Shown piece after piece: positions 7,002-13,999 of a stretch of DNA of 17,119 nt. The notes beneath the pieces were generated by a model. The model searched no databases. It had not been told where the DNA came from and worked only from the letters and a program-made list of their open reading frames with translations. Each line of letters opens with the position of its first letter. The first letter of the stretch is position 1. A program made the translations under genes and the position numbers. The DNA is taken from the NCBI GenBank assembly GCA_947627825.1, contig CANQXO010000021.1, positions 1 through 17,119 on the forward strand, written 5' to 3'. This DNA comes from an uncultured Clostridia bacterium (GTDB lineage: Bacteria; Bacillota_A; Clostridia; TANB77; CAG-508).

Positions 7002-8102
7002 TTATTCTGCTACAGTATTTCCTACATCTTCAACTACTTCATTTCCTTCAATTTTAACATTTGCATTTACAGGAACTATTTGAACAAATGTTGAGCCATC
7101 ATTTACCTTAATTTCATTTCCTTCTAAATCAGTATAAAGTGTTTGTCCGCTTCTTGTTGTTTTTGTGCATTGTATTTTTATAGCCCTACCATTTGTAATA
7201 TAATATCCATCTTTTGCACCTATTGTAGTCATCGTTTGCCTGTCTTTATTTTCTCCATCATTTAGTCTACTATTTGCAATAAATTCTATTATTATATTTT
7301 TAAATCTTGCATCTTCTCCTGTATCCCATTCCACTTCTTTTCTGCCTCTTGTATATCTAACATAATTTTTTGCTTCGCTATCATACTCCCATTTAACTGA
7401 GTTTGAAGTTGAGTAAGGAATTGTTATTGTATCTGCCTTTTGTCCATCTTCTAAGTTTACTTCATCTACTGTGTAATTGAATACACTCTTTTTATCTGAT
7501 GTAGTTCTATACTTTTTATTTTCAGCAATTTGTAAAATATTTGCTGTTGATGTAACTGCATTATGTGGTGCTTTTTTATCTTTTACTCTCCAAAATTCTT
7601 TGCTAGATTGAGTTATACCATTTATGTTATTAACTCCTAGAGTTTTTATATCTGATTCAGCTTGTGGGCTCCAGCCATAATGAACATATATTGCATCATG
7701 CTCTAAAGCATAGTCTAAGAAATAATGTCTTGCACTTCTAATTGGTCCAACCTTTGGCAAATCTTTTCCTTTAAGTAATATCATTAATCTAGATTCTCCG
7801 CCTTCTACAATTATTTCATAAACTGCATAAGCGTCTTTTATTCCTGCATGAGGAAGTGCGTTTACATTGTTATCTATCATTACTGCAATTGGTCTATCTT
7901 CTCCTACAAAAGTTTCTAATTTTTTCTCTACAACGATTGGTTTTTCTTCTTCAGTACTATTTGTATTTGCTGGTACTTCAGCCTTTTTAAAAAAGACTTG
8001 GTATGCATAAACTCCTGCTACTGCAATTGCTATTACTAATAATATTGCTACTAATATAATTGATATTTTTCTAACCTTTTTTGGATTTCTATTGTTTCTC
8101 AT
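7002..8102 (-). CDS. DUF3048 (YerB-like) membrane-anchored protein
   Basis: A 366-residue protein with an N-terminal membrane anchor (residues about 13-36, after a basic NRNPKKVRK start) and no lipobox cysteine, so probably a single-pass protein with its bulk outside the cell. The N-terminal DUF3048 domain covers about 67-200, with RPIAVMIDNN (70-79), GGESRLM (101-107), GPIRSARHYF (119-128) and HYGWSP (141-146). A C-terminal DUF3048_C-type part follows at about 225-355. The family resembles B. subtilis YerB; its biochemical role is not established. AAAGG lies before the ATG at 8102. It occupies the position where cdd lies in Bacillus, between dgkA and era. Confidence 0.88.
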   Translation of the reverse strand: MRNNRNPKKVRKISIILVAILLVIAIAVAGVYAYQVFFKKAEVPANTNSTEEEKPIVVEKKLETFVGEDRPIAVMIDNNVNALPHAGIKDAYAVYEIIVEGGESRLMILLKGKDLPKVGPIRSARHYFLDYALEHDAIYVHYGWSPQAESDIKTLGVNNINGITQSSKEFWRVKDKKAPHNAVTSTANILQIAENKKYRTTSDKKSVFNYTVDEVNLEDGQKADTITIPYSTSNSVKWEYDSEAKNYVRYTRGRKEVEWDTGEDARFKNIIIEFIANSRLNDGENKDRQTMTTIGAKDGYYITNGRAIKIQCTKTTRSGQTLYTDLEGNEIKVNDGSTFVQIVPVNANVKIEGNEVVEDVGNTVAE

Positions 8103-8144
8103 AATATTTTACCTTTCTAAAACTATTCTATACATCTAATGACT

Positions 8145-8903
8145 TTACATTTTAAAAATTGTTAATCCATAAACTAGTACTACAATTAATACTCCCATAA
8201 AAGCACCAAAAAGTATCTCTCCAAATGTCTTATTATCTGTTGCTCTATTTCCTACGACCATTATAGATAAACTCAAAGCTAAACAAAATACTATTATGTT
8301 TCTTGAATTAATCCATATTGAAGTTAAAAGTGCAAAGGCTAAAGCAGATTGGCCACTTGGTAAAAATGTATCTTCTTTTACTCCTCTTGCTAAATCTCTT
8401 TTTTTGAATGCGCTTTTTACTGCTAAAATTGCTATTACTGTAAGAATAATTGCAACAAATGCTAAGTTTCTTGGTGATGTAACAATTTGATTAAATATAT
8501 TATCTGTCATTATAGTAAGTTCTGTTTCTCTAAAAAACAAAAAATATGCTACAATTATTGCATTAATTGCTGTTAGCACTACTGCGCCAGCAGCTACATC
8601 TTTTGCTATTTTTGCTTTTGGGTGGTAAACATCTACATAAAGGTCTACTAATGTTTCTATTGCTGTGTTTACTAATTCTGCAAAAATTACAAAAAATACT
8701 GCAAATGTTAAGCATAAAAATTCTGCGGTTGTGAAATTATAGAACAAACTTAATATCATGACAATTGTTCCTAATATAAGCTGTTTCGTAATATTAGTTT
8801 GAGTTGTTGCACAATATATGATTCCATTTACTGCATTACTTACTGATTGTAAAAAATTTTTATTGTAGAGCCTTGTATCTTTGCCTACGACTTCCCTTTT
8901 CAT
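8145..8903 (-). CDS. dgkA: Diacylglycerol/undecaprenol kinase fused to a degenerate PAP2 domain
   Basis: A 252-residue membrane protein. Residues about 15-125 are a prokaryotic DgkA domain with ELVNTAIE (76-83) and KDVAAGAV (101-108), the residues that bind ATP and lipid. In Gram-positives this enzyme phosphorylates undecaprenol or diacylglycerol. Residues about 145-250 resemble a PAP2 lipid phosphatase, but PSGH has become PSGQ (182-185) and the second His of the Rx5HxxxD motif is replaced (R220 is followed by T at the His position and E229 at the acid). The phosphatase half is therefore probably inactive. The start is fixed by AAGGAG inside the end of ybeY and a TAATG junction, giving tight coupling with ybeY. 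Confidence 0.88.
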   Translation of the reverse strand: MKREVVGKDTRLYNKNFLQSVSNAVNGIIYCATTQTNITKQLILGTIVMILSLFYNFTTAEFLCLTFAVFFVIFAELVNTAIETLVDLYVDVYHPKAKIAKDVAAGAVVLTAINAIIVAYFLFFRETELTIMTDNIFNQIVTSPRNLAFVAIILTVIAILAVKSAFKKRDLARGVKEDTFLPSGQSALAFALLTSIWINSRNIIVFCLALSLSIMVVGNRATDNKTFGEILFGAFMGVLIVVLVYGLTIFKM

Positions 8904-9382
8904 TAATTTCTCCTTATATTTAACTTATTTAGAATTTCATCTTCTTTTGCTCTCATATCATTTTTATCTTCTTCTTTTATATGGTCATATCCTAGTAAGT
9001 GATAAAATCCATGCACACACATATATGCTAATTCTCTTTCAAAACTGTGTCCATACTCTACCGCTTGTTTTTTTACTCTATCAATTGAAATTACAATGTC
9101 TCCTAAAACTTCTTCTGTAATACATCCATTTTTCAACATATCATCAATTTCATCTTTTTCAAACATTGGGAAAGATAGCACATCAGTTTCTTTATCTATA
9201 TTTCTAAATTTGCTATTTAATTCTTTTATGTTTTTTGGGCAAGTTAAAGTTATACTAATGTATAACTTTAACTTTTCCATATTTTCATTTTTAAAACATT
9301 CTTCAATAACACGATTTATAACTTTTTCATAATCTTCGTTTTTATTTACATCATCATAAATAATTTCAACATGCTGTTTCAT
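8903..9382 (-). CDS. ybeY: Endoribonuclease/rRNA maturation factor YbeY
   Basis: A 159-residue cytoplasmic metalloprotein involved in 16S rRNA 3'-end maturation and ribosome quality control. The zinc motif HGFYHLLGYDH is at 124-134, preceded by the conserved NIDKETDVLSFP (61-72) and LGDIVISI (93-100). Length and motifs are standard. It overlaps the end of the upstream unknown gene by 17 bp and shares one base with the dgkA start, so its translation is probably coupled on both sides. Confidence 0.97.
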   Translation of the reverse strand: MKQHVEIIYDDVNKNEDYEKVINRVIEECFKNENMEKLKLYISITLTCPKNIKELNSKFRNIDKETDVLSFPMFEKDEIDDMLKNGCITEEVLGDIVISIDRVKKQAVEYGHSFERELAYMCVHGFYHLLGYDHIKEEDKNDMRAKEDEILNKLNIRRN

Positions 9383-10514
9383 TTAATATTTCCCTTTTCA
9401 ATCCTTTTACTACTTTGTAATTACCTGTTTTAAAAGACTTGATTTGCTTCATATCACCTAGTTTAACTAATCTGCCCTTATAAAACTTCATAATTCTATA
9501 ATATTTATCATTGTATTTTGTAAGAAATCTCATATCTTCTCTGATGTATAAAATTTGTTTTCTTATGTCGTATTCGTGTGCTCCTTTGCTTTCTCTTATT
9601 TTTTCTAACTCTTTGCACTTATTTGCAAAAATATTATAATTTGCTTTATCTTCATTGTTGTTCCAATATATTTTTACTGATAGTAATTTTTTATTATATT
9701 CATCAATTAATCTTAGTAATAACTGATATGCGTTTTCTCTTTTTCTTGCTACCATAAGTGGTAAACTATGAACAAATAATTTTCTGCTTATTCCTAGTAA
9801 AATCATTCTTTTATCAAGCATGTCTACTTGGTCTAACTTTCCTACTTCATAAGTTTCAAATAAGCTACATTCTTTTATTAATTCGTCATCTTCAATTTCT
9901 TTTAGTGGAACTATGTCATTTACATACTCCTCAAGAGTATCGAATATTTTGTTATACATATTTTCTTTATCTGCTGGTGTTCTTTGTTCAGGCAATTTTA
10001 TTGAATAGTGCTTTAATAAGCCTTTGTATAACTGCTCCATTTCATAAAGATAAAGTTTTGAATATTCTTCAATTTGTTTTGTTTTGTTTGATTCTTTTAT
10101 ACTGTTGTAATCTAAGTTAAGTAAATATTGTTGCTTTTTGTATTTGTATTCGGTTTCGTCAGTCTCTTTTAAATGTATTACATTGTAATACTTAGATAAT
10201 GCATCTTTTTCAAAATCAGAAGCTGTATCAAGTGTTACTTTTTTATAAATTGTTTCAACTAATAATTGGTCTATAGCTTCTAGATATAATGAATAATAAT
10301 CTTCAAACTTCTTTTCTATTGCTTCTCTTTTTTCTTCCTTACAATTAAGCATGTTTTTATAGTATTTTATAGCCGAATTTCTTTTTATGTTAATTAGTAG
10401 ATTATTAAACCCTACTTTAGTTGGGGTTAAAATTCTGCTTACTGTACTACCAATTTTTGCAAAAAAGTTTTGTCTAGTATCATAAATTTTTATACTTTTT
10501 TCTTCTGCTCCCAT
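9366..10514 (-). CDS. Unknown Tyr/Lys-rich helical protein in the phoH position
   Basis: A protein of 382 residues that I do not recognise. A longer reading from an ATG at 10523 is possible, but GAAAGG would then touch the start codon. The ATG at 10514 places it nine bases away and gives MGAEEKSIKIYD. The protein is rich in Lys, Glu, Tyr and Leu, predicted mostly helical, with no signal peptide or membrane segment. Charged, possibly coiled stretches cover about residues 60-90 and 295-325. Basic patches RNSAIKYYK and YRIMKFYKGRLVKLG near the ends could bind nucleic acid. No GKT/P-loop is visible, so it is not PhoH. It starts 13 bp after yqfD and overlaps ybeY by 17 bp, firmly inside the operon. 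Confidence 0.85.
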   Translation of the reverse strand: MGAEEKSIKIYDTRQNFFAKIGSTVSRILTPTKVGFNNLLINIKRNSAIKYYKNMLNCKEEKREAIEKKFEDYYSLYLEAIDQLLVETIYKKVTLDTASDFEKDALSKYYNVIHLKETDETEYKYKKQQYLLNLDYNSIKESNKTKQIEEYSKLYLYEMEQLYKGLLKHYSIKLPEQRTPADKENMYNKIFDTLEEYVNDIVPLKEIEDDELIKECSLFETYEVGKLDQVDMLDKRMILLGISRKLFVHSLPLMVARKRENAYQLLLRLIDEYNKKLLSVKIYWNNNEDKANYNIFANKCKELEKIRESKGAHEYDIRKQILYIREDMRFLTKYNDKYYRIMKFYKGRLVKLGDMKQIKSFKTGNYKVVKGLKREILNETAC

Positions 10515-10527
10515 AAAAACCATCCTT

Positions 10528-11706
10528 TCAAAACTCGATTTTTTCCTTAGTGCCTATATCTTCAATTACTGTGTAAATAACTTCTACGATGAAATATCTA
10601 TCATATTCTTTAACTTCTATTTGTTTTTCTATTATTTCACCATTAATTAACGAATTAAGTTTTTCTTCTGCTCTGCTTTTCCCAATTTCTTTTGCCTCCT
10701 CCTCATTATGCTCTACATCTATTTCTTGCGTCTCATAATTGGTGTATTTTATGAACTCAATTGGTAAATAAAAATTAAAAAATAATTGTAATTTTTTACT
10801 TGAAACTATTGTATCATATTTTTCAAATTTTGAAAGCTTTTTATAAAAATTTATTTTAAAATTATTAAATTTTATTGCGTATTTTTTATTTATGTTCCCT
10901 GTTTCTTGCTTTTTCGTTTCTTTTTTGTAAATTTTTTCATTTTGTGCATATACAATTTTCGCTTTAACTTCGCCATTGCTATTTACATAATATCTTCCAG
11001 TATACTTGCCTTCCATGTATCCTGCAATTAATATATCTCCCTTTTTTACTAAATCTCCTTTTTGGGCTATAACTGTGCCATTTTGAGCACTTATATTTGT
11101 TATCTCTCCGTCTTTACTTGCAACTATATTACAAAAACTATTTTCATCAATTATATCCGGTTTTTCTTTAGCTTCCACAACTTTTATAATTGCATTTGTT
11201 CCTTTTATGTCAATTCCAATCCATGCCAAATTTTCTTCTTCCAGTCTAATTTTATTTACAATATCTTCTTTATCAACTTTACTTTTAAGAGTTCCTATTT
11301 TTAAGCCATTTTTATTGGCTAATTCTATTATTTTTTGACTATCAATTTTTTCTGCTCCAGTGACAGATATATTCCATACAAAACGAGACAATGAAAATAT
11401 AACGATAATTAATAATATAAGTAAGGCAAAAAATATTTTCCTATTTTTATATCTTTTTATTAAAAATGGCACTCCTCTTTTAGCTTTTATTTTTATAATG
11501 CAACTTTGGTCTTTAGATATTTTTACCGCTTCTTTAAAATCACTTACAGCAATTTTGGCTTGAACTATACTTCCCTTTTTTCTTGTAATTCCCCATAAAA
11601 ATATTCCGTTTTTCATGCAAGTATTTATAAATCGCTCAATGTAATATCCCTCTACTTCTATTTTTACAAATCCTTTAATGTAATTGGATAAAATTTTAAA
11701 CCACAT
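10528..11706 (-). CDS. yqfD: Sporulation protein YqfD
   Basis: A 392-residue protein of the YqfD family, a sporulation protein of unknown biochemical role found next to yqfC in spore formers. The N-terminal region (about 1-88) includes FLWGITRKKG. One membrane helix follows at about 91-110 after KRYKNRK, then an extracytoplasmic region with VTGAEKIDSQKI (115-126), LEEENLAWIGIDIKGT and IIKVVEAKEKPDI. The length is typical. AAAGGAG precedes the ATG at 11706, ten bases after the yqfC stop. The Bacillus homologue is expressed in the mother cell under sigma-E; no clear sigma-E promoter was found here. Confidence 0.9.
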   Translation of the reverse strand: MWFKILSNYIKGFVKIEVEGYYIERFINTCMKNGIFLWGITRKKGSIVQAKIAVSDFKEAVKISKDQSCIIKIKAKRGVPFLIKRYKNRKIFFALLILLIIVIFSLSRFVWNISVTGAEKIDSQKIIELANKNGLKIGTLKSKVDKEDIVNKIRLEEENLAWIGIDIKGTNAIIKVVEAKEKPDIIDENSFCNIVASKDGEITNISAQNGTVIAQKGDLVKKGDILIAGYMEGKYTGRYYVNSNGEVKAKIVYAQNEKIYKKETKKQETGNINKKYAIKFNNFKINFYKKLSKFEKYDTIVSSKKLQLFFNFYLPIEFIKYTNYETQEIDVEHNEEEAKEIGKSRAEEKLNSLINGEIIEKQIEVKEYDRYFIVEVIYTVIEDIGTKEKIEF

Positions 11707-11716
11707 TTTTACTCCT

Positions 11717-11983
11717 TTATTTTAATTCATTTTTTTCAAAATCAACGCTCTCAATCATTCCAGTTATAATCAAGTCGTCTTCTGTCATTTCATTCATTAA
11801 CAAATTAAATCCATTGATATTAATTAAACCGGTTGCCACTTTTATTCTAATAAAAAAATCTTGATACTCTAGAATACATTTATAATTTTCAATTAGCATT
11901 TTGTTGAAGCCCACTATTGTAACCTTTGGTGTATCGCCATAGACTTCTTCTGGAACTCCAAAAAGTTTGTCAATTTTACTCAT
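11717..11983 (-). CDS. yqfC: Sporulation protein YqfC (YabP/YqfC family)
   Basis: An 88-residue protein of the YabP/YqfC family. The pattern PKVTIVGFNKMLIENYKCIL (19-38) followed by IRIKVATGLINING and LIITGMIESVDFE is typical of the fold. It is paired with yqfD as in Bacillus and Clostridium, supporting a spore-forming host. AAAGGAAAA precedes the ATG at 11983. A 90-bp gap separates it from pdaA upstream; the gap has a weak 17-nt hairpin (12039-12055) but no convincing promoter or terminator. Confidence 0.9.
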   Translation of the reverse strand: MSKIDKLFGVPEEVYGDTPKVTIVGFNKMLIENYKCILEYQDFFIRIKVATGLININGFNLLMNEMTEDDLIITGMIESVDFEKNELK

Positions 11984-12073
11984 TAAATTTTCCTTTCTTA
12001 ACTTTTTTAACTATTTAATTTAAATGTTATTTTTATGCCTAATTCTTCGGATTAGATTTATTTTAACTTTATC

Positions 12074-12932
12074 TTATCTTTCAAATTCATCTATTGATTT
12101 AAATTCATATCCTTGCTTAATAGCTTCCTTAATTACTTCATCTAATATGTTACAGTTATCTTTTGAAGTTGCATGCAAAAGCATAATTTCACCGTTATGA
12201 AGATTGTCTAAAATCTTTTTCTTTCCATATTCTTCTCTGCCTTGTTTATTGTTATCCCAATCATCATAAGCAAATGACCACATAACCGTTTTATAGCCTA
12301 GAGTATTTGTAAAGGCAATTGTTTTTTCACTGTACTCTCCTTTAGGTGGTCTTATGTATTTCATTTCATAATTAAATTTTTCAAACATTTCCTTGTGAAG
12401 TGTCATTACATCTTCTCTTATCTTTTCCTCACTTATATCTGGCATAGAGTAGTGTTTTGAAGTATGGTTTCCGCACTACATGACCATCTTCAATCATTCT
12501 TTGGACTATCGCTTCACTTGTTTTTAAAAATTGCCCTGTTATAAAAAATAAAGCTTTTACATTATTCTGTTTTAAAACATCCAATATTTTAGATGTATAG
12601 CCACCTTCATATCCAACATCAAAAGTTAAATATATATATGGTTTATCTTTATTTCCCATGGCATATCCATCAAATTCATCAATTATTTTTTTGTTTTCGG
12701 CTCCTAGGTTTGGTTGCTCATGATTATCTCCCCTTTTTATGCCCCAGCCTATTTTTTTCGTACTCAATACTGTACCACTAGTTACTATAATTGAAGGACT
12801 GTTGCTACCAATGCTTGCCGCAAAAATAATCATTACTACAAATATTAAAAAGGCTACTACAACTATTAAGTTAATAGCCCTATTCATACACCATTTTCTA
12901 AAACAATCAAAGTTAAATCCATTTAATCCCAT
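12074..12932 (-). pseudogene. pdaA: PdaA-type peptidoglycan deacetylase, interrupted by a frameshift
   Basis: Two overlapping frames together encode one polysaccharide deacetylase of about 285 residues. The first (12932 to about 12474) carries a membrane anchor (about residues 18-40), WGIKRGDNHEQPNLG, the metal-binding TFDVGYEGGYT, and FFITGQF up to EDGHVV. The second (from about 12472 to 12074) resumes with GNHTSKHYSMPDIS, IRPPKGEYSEKT, MWSFAYDDWD and MLLHATSKDN. These match PdaA, which deacetylates muramic acid on the way to muramic delta-lactam in spore cortex. One extra base near 12473 breaks the reading inside the second metal motif. Both halves are otherwise intact, so the change is recent or a sequencing error. 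AAAGGGG precedes the ATG at 12932. Confidence 0.85.
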
Positions 12933-12963
12933 AAACTCATTCCCCTTTTATTTTATTTATTTA

Positions 12964-12969
12964 ATTATA
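12964..12969 (-). promoter_or_regulatory. Possible -10 box for the pdaA operon
   Basis: TATAAT on the minus strand lies 32 bp before the pdaA ATG and just after the HEPN terminator. No good -35 is found 16-18 bp upstream, so it may be a weak sigma-A promoter or chance. Forespore sigma-factor boxes expected for pdaA are not evident. Confidence 0.3.
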
Positions 12970-13003
12970 TTAAGTTTGCTAAAAGTTATGATTTTATAAA
13001 ACT

Positions 13004-13048
13004 AAAAAAGATAACTAAAAAGTGTTTTACTTTTTAATTATCTTTTTT
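13004..13048. terminator. Bidirectional-type terminator after the HEPN gene
   Basis: A 20-bp stem, left arm 13004-13023 and right arm 13029-13048, with a five-base loop and one non-Watson-Crick position that is G-U in the minus-strand RNA. Each strand ends the hairpin in six U residues from the stem itself. It starts 11 bp after the HEPN stop and separates the MNT/HEPN unit from pdaA. Confidence 0.85.
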
Positions 13049-13058
13049 AAATTATTTT

Positions 13059-13454
13059 TTATTCTTTATCAATATATTTTTCTACTAATTTTATTAATTC
13101 CTTTGCTGTTTTTATTTGTTCTTTAGTGTCTTTTGCTTTTACTATAAATTCATCATCATAATCTGAATCTTCTCTTGTCTTACTAGCTTCTACAATTTTT
13201 TTACCCATTTTTTTAGGAAATATTTCAGTACTTATGTAATGTTGATTAAAATACGCTATTACTGATCTATGTCTTTTGAAGTCTATTGGTTCAAGTGATA
13301 ATACACTTCTTATTGCATGAAAAATTGCATAGTAAGCTCTATTGTTTGATGACTTATACAGTTTTGATTCATATAATATTTCACTTGCCTCTAAATCTTC
13401 TTTTGCTTGCTCTAATCTATGTTTAGCTAAATTTTTTGATATTTTAGAACTCAC
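13059..13454 (-). CDS. HEPN-domain protein, probable RNase toxin
   Basis: A 131-residue HEPN protein, length typical. The core NNRAYYAIFHAIRSVL (37-52) contains R39-x6-H46, fitting the Rx4-6H catalytic motif of HEPN ribonucleases, and KRHRSVIAYFNQHYI follows at 60-74. In known MNT/HEPN modules the HEPN protein is a toxic RNase that the nucleotidyltransferase neutralises. The reading frame begins with GTG at 13454, with AAGGAG nine bases upstream inside the end of the MNT gene; the two genes overlap by 11 bp, so they are coupled. It belongs to the PF05168-like type rather than the DUF86 HepT type, so details of its inactivation may differ. Toxicity is inferred. Confidence 0.88.
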   Translation of the reverse strand: MSSKISKNLAKHRLEQAKEDLEASEILYESKLYKSSNNRAYYAIFHAIRSVLSLEPIDFKRHRSVIAYFNQHYISTEIFPKKMGKKIVEASKTREDSDYDDEFIVKAKDTKEQIKTAKELIKLVEKYIDKE

Positions 13455-13797
13455 TTAATACTACTCCTTCCTTTTGAACATTCATATAAAATGGTAAAGC
13501 TTCCAACCAGTAATTGAATTTATCTATATTCTTTAATAAAGGAGAAATATCAATTTCAAAATTATTTTTACTTTCAATATCATAAGCATAATCCCATATT
13601 TTTTTACGATATTTTACTATTTCATTATCTGTTAAGTCTGTTAATATCATAATATCTATATCAGAATTTTTGTTAAAAGTTCCTCTTGCATATGAGCCAT
13701 AAAGAACTATTTTTTTTACTCTATTTCCTAATATTTCGTTTACACCTAATATAAACTCATTTATGATATTATTTATATTTTCAGGTATCTTCTTCAT
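13444..13797 (-). CDS. Minimal nucleotidyltransferase (MNT), probable antitoxin
   Basis: A 117-residue polymerase-beta-type nucleotidyltransferase. GSYARGT (34-40) followed by NSDIDIMI (44-51) gives the first two metal-binding aspartates, D46 and D48, and FEIDISPLL (80-88) gives the third, D83, so the active site looks intact. In characterised modules the enzyme adds AMP to the HEPN partner and silences it. AAAGGTG precedes the ATG at 13797. It is the first gene of a two-gene unit with the HEPN gene, driven by the promoter at 13833-13861. An aminoglycoside-type transferase is unlikely given its small size and partner. Confidence 0.9.
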   Translation of the reverse strand: MKKIPENINNIINEFILGVNEILGNRVKKIVLYGSYARGTFNKNSDIDIMILTDLTDNEIVKYRKKIWDYAYDIESKNNFEIDISPLLKNIDKFNYWLEALPFYMNVQKEGVVLSEF

Positions 13798-13832
13798 AAA
13801 TTTTTCACCTTTCTTTTATCTTATACAGTATT

Positions 13833-13861
13833 ATTATAACATAAATTTATCAACTTGTGAA
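13833..13861 (-). promoter_or_regulatory. Promoter of the MNT/HEPN unit
   Basis: TTCACA (13861-13856) and TATAAT (13838-13833) lie 17 bp apart, and TG at -15/-14 makes an extended -10 (TGTTATAAT). The start would be near 13826, about 29 nt before the MNT ATG. This gives the gene pair its own expression independent of neighbours. Confidence 0.72.
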
Positions 13862-13929
13862 GTTTTATTCTAAATTATGTCAATTTTTATAACTTTTCAT
13901 TCTATTCATTATTATTACTATTTGTATCA

Positions 13930-13963
13930 TTTAATATTTATTTTTATAAAAATAAATATTAAA
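13930..13963. repeat. 34-bp perfect AT palindrome
   Basis: A perfect, spacerless palindrome of only A and T, centred on TATA between 13946 and 13947. It abuts the gatD terminator and lies about 70 bp upstream of the MNT -35. It could be an extension of the terminator, an extrusion-prone element or a protein site; nothing more can be said from sequence. Confidence 0.6.
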
Positions 13964-13996
13964 ATGAAGTAAGCTGTTTTTGTCTTACTTCATTTT
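13961..13996 (-). terminator. Terminator after gatD
   Basis: AAAATGAAGTAAG (13961-13973) and CTTACTTCATTTT (13984-13996) form a perfect 13-bp stem with a ten-base loop, starting four bases after the gatD stop. The U-rich run that follows on the minus strand is interrupted by A residues, so efficiency may be partial. Confidence 0.75.
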
Positions 13997-13999
13997 AAA

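Noticed and set aside
12039..12055. Short hairpin CTAATTC-TTCG-GATTAG between pdaA and yqfC as a terminator
   Set aside because: The stem is about six bp with a bulge and no U-tract follows on the minus strand; there are no plus-strand genes for it to serve.
11984..12073. A sigma-E promoter for yqfC-yqfD
   Set aside because: GCATAAAAAT is vaguely like a -10 but no matching -35 is found at the right distance, so the match is not better than chance in this AT-rich DNA.
12430..12490. Programmed ribosomal frameshift in the deacetylase gene
   Set aside because: No slippery heptamer or downstream structure is evident, and the family is not known to use frameshifting; an indel or sequencing error is simpler.
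13878..13883. A second MNT promoter using TTGACA around 13880
   Set aside because: No acceptable -10 lies 16-18 bp downstream (TCACAA at 17), whereas the TTCACA-N17-TATAAT pair nearer the gene is much better.
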